DNA of 64,000 bases, taken from NCBI GenBank assembly GCA_018714965.1, contig DVML01000025.1:101990-165989 (forward strand). The letters run 5' to 3'. The first letter of the stretch is position 1. Every line of letters begins with the position of its first letter. Source of the stretch: Fimihabitans intestinipullorum (GTDB lineage: Bacteria; Bacillota_I; Bacilli_A; RF39; UBA660). Shown here one piece after another: positions 7,732 through 15,088 of the stretch. Both the position numbers and the translations under genes were made by a program. The notes beneath the pieces were generated by a model. That model made no database searches and was not told the DNA's origin. It saw only the letters and a program-made list of their open reading frames with translations.

Positions 7732-9417
7732 ATGAAATTAAAACATAGTTTTTTCTATACATTAAGAGAAGATGCAAAAGATGAGGAATCTAGAAGTGGT
7801 AATTTGTTGATTCGTGCTGGAATGATTAAAAAGACGAGCAATGGTATTTATATGACGATGCCAATGGGAAAGCAAGTCGTTAGTAAAATTGAAGCGATTG
7901 TACGAGAGGAAATGAATCGTACAGGAGCACAAGAATTACATATGCCTGCTTTGATTTTATCTGAAATCTATGAGAATTCTGGTAGAAGAGAAGCCTTTGG
8001 TGCAAATATGTTTGCTTTGAAGGATCGTTATCAAAAAAATTACGTATTAGGACCAACTCATGAAGAATTGTTTGCGATGGCAGGAATGATGCATGGTGCT
8101 TCCTATAAGGATTTCCCATATAATCTTTATCAGATTCAAACGAAATTTCGCGATGAGACTAGACCTCGCTTTGGTTTGATTCGTACGCGTGAATTTACGA
8201 TGAAAGATGCTTATTCTTATGATGTTGATTATGAAGGATTGGATGTTTCTTATCAGAAGATGTTCCAGGCATACCAAAAAGCATTTGATCGTATGGGAAT
8301 TACTTATAAAATCGTCAAAGCTGATACGGGAGCAATGGGTGGATTATTGAGTGAAGAATTTCAAGCGATTACACCGATAGGAGAAGATACTGTCGTATAT
8401 TGTAAACACTGTGATTTTGCAAGTAATTTAGAAATTACGCCAGTTGTATTAAAAGATGGTGAAGCGGCTGAAGAAAAGGAAATGAACACTGTAGCGACAC
8501 CGAATGCCAAAACAATAGAGGAAGTTGCAAACTATTTTGGAGCATCACCAGATCGTTTTGTAAAAACGCTGATTTATAAAGTTGATGGAAAACTTATGGC
8601 TTTCTTATTGCGAGGGGATCGCGAATTAAATGAGACAAAGGCAATGAAATTATGTCATGCGCAAGAAATTGAACTTGCATCTTTTGATGAGGTGAGAGAG
8701 GTAACAAAAGCAGAAGTCGGATTTGCAGGACCAGTAGGATTAACGATACCAATTATTATGGATCAAGAAGTTGCTCAAATGAAGAATTTTATTTGTGGTG
8801 CTAATAAAACAGATCATCATATCGAAAATGTAAATGTGAAAGATTTTAAAGCAACAATGACGGGAGATATTGCAGAAGTACATGTTGGAGATGTTTGTCC
8901 AGAGTGTGGAAAACCACTCTCATTTGAAAAAGCTATCGAAGTTGGAAATACGTTTAAATTAGGAACAAAATATGCTGAAAAGATGGGATTAAAATTTTTG
9001 GATAGAGAAAATAATCTACAACCTGTTGTAATGGGATCATACGGAATTGGACTTGAACGTTGTATGGCTGCAATCGTAGAACAAAATAATGATGAAGATG
9101 GTATTATATGGCCAGTTTCTGTTGCACCATATCAGGTTGGTATTGTGTTAATTAACGAGAAAGATGACGTACAAGCTACAAAAGCAGAAGAGCTATATCA
9201 GATGTTGACTGATTTAGGATATGACGTTTTATTAGATGATCGTGATGAAAGACCAGGGGTCAAGTTTAAAGATATGGATTTAATTGGACTTCCAATTCGA
9301 ATTACCATTGGAAAGAAGATTCATGACAATATGGTTGAATGGAAAAATAGAAAAACGAAAGAGTCTTTTGATTTATCATTTGACAAGGTAGAAAAAAAGA
9401 TCAAAGAATTGATCTAA
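7732..9417 (+). CDS. proS: Prolyl-tRNA synthetase, bacterial type
   Basis: Charges tRNA-Pro with proline. Class II motifs are visible: motif 1 around residues 45-70, motif 2 FRDETRPRFGLIRTREFTMKDAYSYD (~137-162, quoted here in part as TRPRFGLIRTREFTMKD) and motif 3 GSYGIGLERCMAAIVEQ (~440). The YbaK-like editing insertion, which removes mis-charged alanine, fills residues ~230-385, and the anticodon-binding domain ends the protein. At 561 residues it is the prokaryote-type (INS-containing) enzyme. The start follows GAGGAGG. No T-box leader is seen upstream. Confidence 0.97.
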   Translation: MKLKHSFFYTLREDAKDEESRSGNLLIRAGMIKKTSNGIYMTMPMGKQVVSKIEAIVREEMNRTGAQELHMPALILSEIYENSGRREAFGANMFALKDRYQKNYVLGPTHEELFAMAGMMHGASYKDFPYNLYQIQTKFRDETRPRFGLIRTREFTMKDAYSYDVDYEGLDVSYQKMFQAYQKAFDRMGITYKIVKADTGAMGGLLSEEFQAITPIGEDTVVYCKHCDFASNLEITPVVLKDGEAAEEKEMNTVATPNAKTIEEVANYFGASPDRFVKTLIYKVDGKLMAFLLRGDRELNETKAMKLCHAQEIELASFDEVREVTKAEVGFAGPVGLTIPIIMDQEVAQMKNFICGANKTDHHIENVNVKDFKATMTGDIAEVHVGDVCPECGKPLSFEKAIEVGNTFKLGTKYAEKMGLKFLDRENNLQPVVMGSYGIGLERCMAAIVEQNNDEDGIIWPVSVAPYQVGIVLINEKDDVQATKAEELYQMLTDLGYDVLLDDRDERPGVKFKDMDLIGLPIRITIGKKIHDNMVEWKNRKTKESFDLSFDKVEKKIKELI

Positions 9418-9476
9418 GAAAGAAATTTCGACAAAAAAAGAACCGAGTAGATGGAATAATTGAGATAGGTGATAAA

Positions 9477-9938
9477 ATGAAAAAATATATTACTCCTATC
9501 TTGTGTTCTATTTGTCTTGGTTTTTTCATGGGATTTTTCCTATGTAATCAATATGAAGGTAAGGTTGATTTAAAAACAGTATTTTCCGAGAGTGAACCAC
9601 TTTATTTTTTACAGAGTGGTGTCTATTCGAGTTTGGAAAGTATGCAGGAAAATGTTGCTAACTTAAGTAATTATATTTATACCGAGGAAGAGGGAAAGTA
9701 CTATGTTTATATTGGAATTACATCTTCTGAAGCAAACGTCGATAAATTAAAAGGAATTTATCAACAGATGGGGTATTCTATTTATAGCAAGCAACTAGAT
9801 GTGAGTAATGCTAACTTTATTACGTTCGTGAAAGAATGTGATCAAATGTTAACAGCAACGACAGAGCAGAATGCAATTTTAAAGATCGAACAAGAGGTGC
9901 TTGCAAGTTATGAAAAGATGGTGATTCAAAAACATTAA
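9477..9938 (+). CDS. Membrane-anchored SPOR-like protein in the SpoIIB position
   Basis: A 153-residue protein with one N-terminal membrane segment (residues ~5-24, ILCSICLGFFMGFFLC) and an extracytoplasmic SPOR-like fold (residues ~40-115: FLQSGVYSSLESMQENVANL, then KYYVYIGITSSEANVDKLKG). SPOR domains bind denuded septal peptidoglycan. In Bacillus subtilis the gene two places before radC in the same cluster is spoIIB, which encodes a membrane SPOR protein for septal engulfment. Position and architecture therefore suggest a SpoIIB analogue, although sequence identity was not tested. A GGTGA Shine-Dalgarno sequence precedes the ATG. The radC frame begins inside its stop codon. Confidence 0.7.
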   Translation: MKKYITPILCSICLGFFMGFFLCNQYEGKVDLKTVFSESEPLYFLQSGVYSSLESMQENVANLSNYIYTEEEGKYYVYIGITSSEANVDKLKGIYQQMGYSIYSKQLDVSNANFITFVKECDQMLTATTEQNAILKIEQEVLASYEKMVIQKH

Positions 9939-10623
9939 AGTAACAAGATTACCTGAAGCAGAACGTCCGAGAGAACGATTGATTCGAGAAGGGGTAAACT
10001 ATTTAAATAACGAGGAATTACTTGCGATTCTTCTTCGAACAGGAACGAGAAAGTATCCTGTAAAACAACTCGCACAACTGGTTTTAAAAGAAGTGGGATC
10101 GACAGAACATTGGAAGAATATTCCCTACGAACAATTACGAAAAATCGAAGGGATCGGACCTGCACATGCATGTAGTATTCTAGCTGCGATTGAATTTGGA
10201 AGGAGAATTTATGCTCCGGTATCAACATTACAGCAATTAAAAATTACAGGGACACAAACAGTTTATGAATATTATAAATATCGCTTAGGAGATGTGAAAC
10301 AGGAATATTTTTACTGTGTCTATCTAGATCAGCAAAAGAAAGTGATTCGAGATAAGCAATTGTTCGTTGGAACAGTCAATCGAAGTTTGGTCCATCCACG
10401 CGAAATATTTAAAGAGGCTTACTTACTTTCTGCTTCCTTTTTAATTTGTATTCATAATCATCCGAGTGGAAATGTCGAACCATCAGAGGAAGATATTCGG
10501 TTGACGGAGCGATTGTTCGAAATAGGAATGATCCTTGGAATTGTGGTGCTAGATCATATGATAATTGGAAAATATGGTTATTATAGTTTTTATGAAAATG
10601 GAAGAATTTCCCTTTCCAAGTAA
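9934..10623 (+). CDS. radC: RadC/JAB-domain protein, apparent ATT start
   Basis: RadC family: UPF0758 N-terminal helix-hairpin-helix (LRKIEGIGPAHACSILAAIE) and a C-terminal JAB/MPN metalloprotease-like domain with HNHPSGNVEPSEEDIRLTER carrying the HxHPSG...SxxD signature. The cellular role is unclear despite the historical repair name. The conserved family N-terminus (xxLPEAERPRERLxxEG) is encoded in frame from 9934, but no ATG, GTG or TTG precedes it after the in-frame stop at 9922. The first standard initiator is TTG at 9979, which would remove this block. I therefore place the start at ATT 9934, which overlaps the preceding stop (ATTAA) and has GGTGA nine bases upstream. With it the protein has 229 residues, the usual length. 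Confidence 0.85.
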   Translation: MKVTRLPEAERPRERLIREGVNYLNNEELLAILLRTGTRKYPVKQLAQLVLKEVGSTEHWKNIPYEQLRKIEGIGPAHACSILAAIEFGRRIYAPVSTLQQLKITGTQTVYEYYKYRLGDVKQEYFYCVYLDQQKKVIRDKQLFVGTVNRSLVHPREIFKEAYLLSASFLICIHNHPSGNVEPSEEDIRLTERLFEIGMILGIVVLDHMIIGKYGYYSFYENGRISLSK

Positions 10624-10631
10624 AGGGAAAT
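10606..10631. repeat. Inverted repeat over the radC stop codon
   Basis: A perfect 10-base inverted repeat, ATTTCCCTTT (10606-10615) and AAAGGGAAAT (10622-10631). It lacks a T-run, so it may be an RNA-processing or weak pausing element rather than a terminator. TATAAT follows at once and could drive mreC. Confidence 0.6.
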
Positions 10632-10656
10632 ATATTATAATGAAATAGGTGATGTT

Positions 10657-11511
10657 ATGTACAATCAAAAAAAGATGGATAAAAAATATTTTATTTTAAT
10701 TGGTGCGATTGTTGCTGCTGTGCTTCTTGGTTTGATTGCACATATCGTAACGACGGATCGTACATTAACACCGATTGAAAAAGCGGTAAAGGATACGGTT
10801 TTACTCGTTCAAAAAGTAGCTTATCAACCGATCAAGTTCGTCAAGGATAAAGTTGTAGAATATCAGGAAAAACAAGATTTATATGAAAAATATAAAACAC
10901 TACAGAAGAAAGTAAAAGAAACGGATCTCATTCAAGCAGAGAAGGAAGAGTTAGAACATCAATTAAAGAGCATGAAAGAAACTTTAGAATTAAACAATAC
11001 TTTAGTAGAGACAGAGTATTTAAATGCGACTGTTGTAAATCGTAATTTAGGGTATTGGTACAATACGATTACGATCGATAAAGGAAGTCACAATGGGGTT
11101 GAAAAGGATATGCCAGTTATCGTAAGTGATGGTGTAATTGGAAAGGTAACGAAAGTATCTAATTTCAACAGTACAGTGAAACTTTTGACGAGTGAGGACG
11201 TCAATAATAAAATATCAGTCAAAATTGCAGTTGGAGACAAGTATGTCTACGGACTTCTTTCTGGATATAAGAGAAAGGGAAACACATTTACCGTAGAAGG
11301 GATCGCTGATAATATTGAAATTCCTGCTGGATCTGTTGTCACGACAACGGGAATGGGAGACAATTTTCCAAGTGGAATTATGGTTGGAAAAGTAAAAAGA
11401 GTAAAGACGGATAATTTTGATTTAGCTAAAACTGTCGAGGTGACATCGAGTGTCGATTTTGACGATTTGAATTATGTGACAATTTTAAAACGAAAGGAAG
11501 CGAGTCAATAA
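10657..11511 (+). CDS. mreC: Rod shape-determining protein MreC
   Basis: MreC links the cytoskeletal MreB filament to extracellular wall synthases during elongation. It has an N-terminal membrane segment (residues ~9-30), a coiled coil (~70-115) and the two-barrel extracellular domain with YWYNTITIDKGSHNGVEKDM and PVIVSDGVIGKV, then ITTTGMGDNFPSGIMVGKV-like sequence. At 284 residues the length is normal. The ATG follows GGTGAT. It overlaps mreD by one base. mreB, which precedes mreC in Bacillus, is absent here. Confidence 0.95.
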   Translation: MYNQKKMDKKYFILIGAIVAAVLLGLIAHIVTTDRTLTPIEKAVKDTVLLVQKVAYQPIKFVKDKVVEYQEKQDLYEKYKTLQKKVKETDLIQAEKEELEHQLKSMKETLELNNTLVETEYLNATVVNRNLGYWYNTITIDKGSHNGVEKDMPVIVSDGVIGKVTKVSNFNSTVKLLTSEDVNNKISVKIAVGDKYVYGLLSGYKRKGNTFTVEGIADNIEIPAGSVVTTTGMGDNFPSGIMVGKVKRVKTDNFDLAKTVEVTSSVDFDDLNYVTILKRKEASQ

Positions 11512-12008
11512 TGCTTGTCGCCATTACTTTGATCGTTTCTTTTTGTCTGGATGGGATTGTAAGTAACTTTATTCCAATTCATAGTCAATTATTGATTCCG
11601 CTTTTAACTCTTATGTCACTACTAATTATCTATCCTTATTTTAATCATCATGAAGATGATTATTTAAAGGTTGCAGGTGTGCTAGGTCTTTGCTATGATA
11701 TCGTATTTACCGATACGGTATTCTTGCATTGTGTTTTATTTTTACTCGTCGCACTTTTTATTCGTTTGTTAAACGAATGGTTTTCTAACAACATCGTCAG
11801 CATTGGTTTTATGGTGGTTCTCGTCATCGCATTTGATCGCATTTTAGAATATTCCATTTTATCACTCGTTGGTTTCTTTGCATTCGATGGAATGTATCTA
11901 TTACAGGGAATTTATTCTTCCATTTTACTCAATGTGATCTATGCGATTCTCTTATATGTTGTGACGGATAAAATTAGTAGAAAATTTCATATTCGAAAAA
12001 TCGATTAG
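11511..12008 (+). CDS. mreD: Rod shape-determining protein MreD
   Basis: An integral membrane partner of MreC in the elongasome. The 165 residues form about five hydrophobic segments, as usual for MreD, with little other sequence signature. Assignment rests on this topology and on translation coupled to mreC (TAATG, one-base overlap). A strong hairpin terminator follows directly, so the mre transcript ends here and spoIVFAB is separately transcribed. Confidence 0.88.
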   Translation: MLVAITLIVSFCLDGIVSNFIPIHSQLLIPLLTLMSLLIIYPYFNHHEDDYLKVAGVLGLCYDIVFTDTVFLHCVLFLLVALFIRLLNEWFSNNIVSIGFMVVLVIAFDRILEYSILSLVGFFAFDGMYLLQGIYSSILLNVIYAILLYVVTDKISRKFHIRKID

Positions 12009-12030
12009 AATGGAGATCCATTCTTTTTTT
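12007..12030 (+). terminator. Terminator after mreD
   Basis: AGAATGG (12007-12013) pairs with CCATTCT and is followed by TTTTTTT. It separates mreCD from spoIVFAB. Confidence 0.85.
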
Positions 12031-12033
12031 GTT

Positions 12034-12062
12034 GCATATCACTTGTCAGTAGTTCATATATT
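12034..12062 (+). promoter_or_regulatory. Sigma-E-like promoter of spoIVFAB
   Basis: GCATATC (12034-12040), 14-base spacer, CATATATT (12055-12062). This fits the mother-cell sigma-E consensus known from Bacillus (-35 GHATATT, 14 bases, -10 CATACANT). spoIVFAB is a sigma-E operon in B. subtilis, so site and gene identity support each other. Confidence 0.7.
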
Positions 12063-12079
12063 AAGATAGGTGAGATAAG

Positions 12080-12733
12080 ATGGACAAGGAAATTGAAAAG
12101 CTGAAAGCAGAAATGAAGAAGAAGAAACAGCGGACACCCGATGTGAATATGCGTGCTCACAAAAGAGAAGATTCTACAAAGTCCGCGATACTTCGCTATG
12201 TTACAAATTATGCATTAAAGGTTTTATTGACGATCGCAATTACGCTGATTCTTTTTATCTCTTTAAAAAAGAATCGTGATTTTAAGACACAGTTTTATCA
12301 TCATGTATATGACACGAATTTTGATTTTGCAACTGTGAATCAGCTATATAAAAAATATGTCGGATCTGAACTTCCGTTTCAAGAGTTATTTATAAAAAAG
12401 GATAAAGAGGTATTCAATGAGAAGTTAACTTATGAAGAGTCACATATTTATAAAGACGGAGTAAAACTTACAGTTGCACCTTCCTATCTCGTTCCTGTAC
12501 AACAAAGCGGGATCGTCGTTTTTATAGGAGAGAAAGAAGGGTATGGAAACACGGTAATCATTCAGCAAGTGGATGGGGTAGACTTGTGGTATGGGAATGT
12601 CGATCATTTAAATATCAAATTATACGATTATGTCGAAAAGGGATCCTTACTCGGTGAAGCGAAAGATGAAACCTTATATCTCGTATATAAAAAGGAAGGA
12701 AAAGTGTTAGATTATAAAACTTATCTTTCATAA
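12080..12733 (+). CDS. spoIVFA: SpoIVFA-like M23-family protein
   Basis: In Bacillus, SpoIVFA is the membrane anchor and inhibitor of the intramembrane protease SpoIVFB during sporulation. This 217-residue protein has a basic N-terminal tail, one membrane segment (residues ~48-62) and a C-terminal degenerate LytM/M23 domain (VPVQQSGIVVFIGEKEGYGN, then LWYGNVDHLNIKLYDYVEKG) that lacks the HxGxD and HxH zinc ligands, as expected for SpoIVFA. It precedes spoIVFB, which overlaps its end. The start has a GGTGAG Shine-Dalgarno sequence. Transcription is probably from the sigma-E-like site just upstream. Confidence 0.85.
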   Translation: MDKEIEKLKAEMKKKKQRTPDVNMRAHKREDSTKSAILRYVTNYALKVLLTIAITLILFISLKKNRDFKTQFYHHVYDTNFDFATVNQLYKKYVGSELPFQELFIKKDKEVFNEKLTYEESHIYKDGVKLTVAPSYLVPVQQSGIVVFIGEKEGYGNTVIIQQVDGVDLWYGNVDHLNIKLYDYVEKGSLLGEAKDETLYLVYKKEGKVLDYKTYLS

Positions 12734-13469
12734 GTTATACTTTCATCCACTTTTTTATATCGTTGGTTTTATCATGATGCTGTTGGGACGTTTTTCCTTT
12801 TTCTTTTGGTTTACGCTTTTACTTCTCGTTCATGAATTCGGTCACGCTTTTGTTGCGTATCTCTATCGTTGGAAGATCACATCGATTACGATTTATCCTT
12901 TTGGAGGAATGACGAGGTTTTCCGAGCAACTCAATCGACCAATTGTCGAAGAGTTTTTGATATTGATCGCAGGCCCTATCGCGCAACAACTAGGTTACTT
13001 TCTTTTTCCTTTTTTGGGGGCACCTTCTATTGCTTTAATACACTATGCACTTTTGTGTTTTAATTTACTTCCTATCGTTCCGTTAGATGGTTCAAAATTA
13101 GTAGAAATCATCCTTCAATTGTTTGTTCCGTATCGTTCTTCTAAATATGGAGTTTTCTTTGTGTCTTTTGTAATGGGAAGTATTCTTTGGTATGTTTCTC
13201 TTTTTTTTCATAATCTTCTTGGAATTGTTTTATGCAGCTATCTTACGGTACAGATCGTGACGTATTTTCGCAACATCGATCGCACGACGTTAAAGTTTTT
13301 ATTAGAGCGATATTTATATTCTTATCATTTTCGCAAAAAACAAGTGATAAATGGAGGAGATATTAGGAAAATGTATCGAGAGAGAAGCCATATATTTTAT
13401 ATCGATCAAACGTATCATACAGAGCGAGAAATTTTAAGGAAAACGTTTGACTTATCAAGGAGTTTGTGA
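12711..13469 (+). CDS. spoIVFB: SpoIVFB-like M50 intramembrane protease, apparent ATT start
   Basis: A site-2-type zinc protease that in Bacillus cleaves pro-sigma-K. The zinc motif HEFGH lies in LLLVHEFGHAFVAYLYRW, PFGG follows, and the second ligand is in LLPIVPLDGSK. Several hydrophobic segments fit the family. The in-frame ATG at 12774 has no Shine-Dalgarno sequence and would remove a conserved N-terminal stretch: the frame encodes KLIFHKLYFHPLFYIVGFI upstream, matching the family N-terminus with its His-Pro. The frame opens after TAG at 12708 and offers only ATT (12711) or ATA (12714) before that block. GGAAGGA lies about ten bases upstream. With ATT the length is 252 residues, overlapping spoIVFA by 23 bases. 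Confidence 0.85.
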   Translation: MIKLIFHKLYFHPLFYIVGFIMMLLGRFSFFFWFTLLLLVHEFGHAFVAYLYRWKITSITIYPFGGMTRFSEQLNRPIVEEFLILIAGPIAQQLGYFLFPFLGAPSIALIHYALLCFNLLPIVPLDGSKLVEIILQLFVPYRSSKYGVFFVSFVMGSILWYVSLFFHNLLGIVLCSYLTVQIVTYFRNIDRTTLKFLLERYLYSYHFRKKQVINGGDIRKMYRERSHIFYIDQTYHTEREILRKTFDLSRSL

Positions 13470-13475
13470 TAAAAT
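13447..13475 (+). promoter_or_regulatory. Promoter of the L21 leader/rplU operon
   Basis: TTGACT (13447-13452), 17-base spacer, TAAAAT (13470-13475). It lies across the end of spoIVFB, so the ribosomal genes are transcribed independently of sporulation. Confidence 0.8.
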
Positions 13476-13485
13476 TCTATATTGT

Positions 13486-13573
13486 GTAGTACCTCATGTT
13501 GCTACAACCGCACGAACCAGGTTATAAACACGTTAGTGTGCCTGATAGGCGAGTCTTAGAAAATAAAGAAGGA
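13486..13573 (+). promoter_or_regulatory. Ribosomal protein L21 leader
   Basis: An untranslated leader between the promoter and the rplU Shine-Dalgarno sequence, with several short stems (for example ACACGTTAGTGT, and GCCTGATAGGC just after it). Its place, size and gene order match the L21 leader family of Bacillota, which is thought to mediate autogenous control by L21. The assignment is by context and shape; boundaries are approximate. Confidence 0.7.
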
Positions 13574-13580
13574 GGTCAAT

Positions 13581-13880
13581 ATGAAAGCAGTTATTGAAAC
13601 TGGTGGAAAGCAATATTTAGTAGAAAAAGGTAGTGTTATCTACGTTGAAAAAATGGATGCTGAGCCAGGAAAGAAAGTAAATTTCAATGTACTTATGGTA
13701 GATGGAACTGTTGGTCATCCATATGTTACAAATGCAGAAGTAACTGGTGAAGTTGTAAAACACGGAAAACAAAAGAAAGTTGTTGTTTACAAATACAACG
13801 CTAAGAAAAAATACCGTAGAAGACAAGGACACCGTCAACCATATACAAAAATTGAAATTAAATCTGTAACGACAAAATAG
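13581..13880 (+). CDS. rplU: 50S ribosomal protein L21
   Basis: A 99-residue ribosomal protein that binds 23S rRNA. MKAVIETGGKQYLVEKGSV at the start and KKKYRRRQGHRQPYTKIEI at the end are typical. GAAGGAGG precedes the ATG. It is the first gene of the rplU-prp-rpmA operon and is probably subject to feedback through its leader. Confidence 0.98.
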   Translation: MKAVIETGGKQYLVEKGSVIYVEKMDAEPGKKVNFNVLMVDGTVGHPYVTNAEVTGEVVKHGKQKKVVVYKYNAKKKYRRRQGHRQPYTKIEIKSVTTK

Positions 13881-13881
13881 T

Positions 13882-14202
13882 ATGATACAGATTCATATCA
13901 AAGAGACGGAAAAAGAAGTAAAAGAAATTACGATTTCAGGACATGCTGGATATAGTCATGCAGGGAATGATATCGTATGTGCTGCAGTAAGCAGTATCGT
14001 GATTACTTCGATCAATGCAATTTTGAGATTGGATCAAGATGCGATTCAATATGAAGAAGATGAAGGTTTTATTTCAATTAACGTATTGAAGCACGATAAA
14101 GTAACGGTTACACTCATTACGAATTTAATCGAATTACTGATCGAATTACAAAACGATTATAAAAAGTATATAAAAATTAATAAGGAGGTGTCCTCATGTT
14201 AA
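13882..14202 (+). CDS. prp: Ribosomal-processing cysteine protease Prp
   Basis: Prp (formerly YsxB) removes the N-terminal extension of L27 in Bacillota. The catalytic His is in SGHAGYSHAG (~residue 21) and the catalytic Cys in DIVCAAVSSIV (~34). At 106 residues it has normal length. It sits between rplU and its substrate gene rpmA, overlapping rpmA by seven bases, which is the standard arrangement. Confidence 0.95.
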   Translation: MIQIHIKETEKEVKEITISGHAGYSHAGNDIVCAAVSSIVITSINAILRLDQDAIQYEEDEGFISINVLKHDKVTVTLITNLIELLIELQNDYKKYIKINKEVSSC

Positions 14203-14489
14203 AGTTATTACAATTGAATATTCAATTATTTGCACATAAAAAAGGGCAAGGTTCTACGCAAAACGGACGTGACAGTATCTCTAAACGTTTAGGAGCAAAA
14301 GCTGCTGATGGAGAATACGTAACAGGTGGATCTATTTTATATCGTCAACGTGGAACGAAAATTTACCCAGGAAAGAACGTAGGTATCGGAAGTGATGATA
14401 CATTGTATGCAAAAATTTCTGGATATGTCAAATTTGAACGTGTTGGAAAAGATAGAAAACAAGTTAGTGTTTATCCTGAAAGAGGATAA
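14196..14489 (+). CDS. rpmA: 50S ribosomal protein L27 with cleavable N-terminus
   Basis: L27 reaches the peptidyl transferase centre. The first residues MLKLLQLNIQLF form the Bacillota-specific extension, followed by AHKKGQGSTQNGRDS, the true N-terminus; Prp cleaves after the Phe. GGAGGTG precedes the ATG. At 97 residues the length is normal. The extension fits the presence of prp directly upstream. Confidence 0.98.
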   Translation: MLKLLQLNIQLFAHKKGQGSTQNGRDSISKRLGAKAADGEYVTGGSILYRQRGTKIYPGKNVGIGSDDTLYAKISGYVKFERVGKDRKQVSVYPERG

Positions 14490-14497
14490 TTTGTATG

Positions 14498-14523
14498 AAA
14501 AAGGTACGAAAGTGCCTTTTTTT
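14498..14523 (+). terminator. Terminator after rpmA
   Basis: AAAAAGGTAC (14498-14507), GAAA loop, GTGCCTTTTTTT (14512-14523), with one G-U pair. Confidence 0.8.
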
Positions 14524-14553
14524 GATATAATGAAGTTATCGTAGGGTGATAAA

Positions 14554-15033
14554 ATGAAAAAACTATTATTGATAATTGATTTACAAGATGCTTTTTTAAA
14601 TGAAGCAACAGCCTTTGTCTCTAGAAAGATCGATGATTTGATACAGTCTGGGAAATTTGATGATGTTTTGTTTACGAGGTTTGTCAATACAGAAAATAGT
14701 GTCTACGAAAAGGAATTATTCTATGAAGGTTGTAAAAAGGAAGATGGAAAGATCGTAATCGATACACATGGGTTTTCTGTAATAGATAAAACACAATATT
14801 CTGCCTATACTCCGGCATTGCTTAATTACATAAAAGACAAACAAATCGATCAGATTTATCTTTGTGGACTTGATACTGATTGTTGTGTTCTCATAACTGC
14901 GATAGACTTGTTTGAACATGGCTATGATATCTATGTGTTGCAGGATTTTTGTGCAAGTTCTGGTGGAGAGACAATGCATCAAGCTGGCCTTATGATTGGA
15001 AGAAGAAACATTGGAAAAAATCGAGTCGTATAG
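14554..15033 (+). CDS. Isochorismatase-like cysteine hydrolase
   Basis: A 159-residue cytosolic alpha/beta hydrolase of the isochorismatase/nicotinamidase superfamily. The catalytic triad is visible: Asp in LLIIDLQDAF (~residue 9), Lys in the middle (KTQYSAY, ~80) and Cys in LDTDCCVLITAIDLFEHGYD (~109). The substrate cannot be told from the sequence; members cleave amide or vinyl ether bonds. A GGTGA Shine-Dalgarno sequence precedes the ATG. It sits between terminators and obgE and is probably transcribed alone. Confidence 0.87.
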   Translation: MKKLLLIIDLQDAFLNEATAFVSRKIDDLIQSGKFDDVLFTRFVNTENSVYEKELFYEGCKKEDGKIVIDTHGFSVIDKTQYSAYTPALLNYIKDKQIDQIYLCGLDTDCCVLITAIDLFEHGYDIYVLQDFCASSGGETMHQAGLMIGRRNIGKNRVV

Positions 15034-15088
15034 GCTGGTAATTTTATCAAACTAGTGTATAATAGAAGAGAAAAAAAGAGGTGATACT

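Noticed and set aside
12774..12776. ATG as the start of spoIVFB
   Set aside because: No Shine-Dalgarno sequence, and it removes a conserved N-terminal segment encoded in frame upstream.
14716..14982. Minus-strand 88-codon frame opposite the isochorismatase gene
   Set aside because: Shadow of a well-supported coding gene; no binding site.
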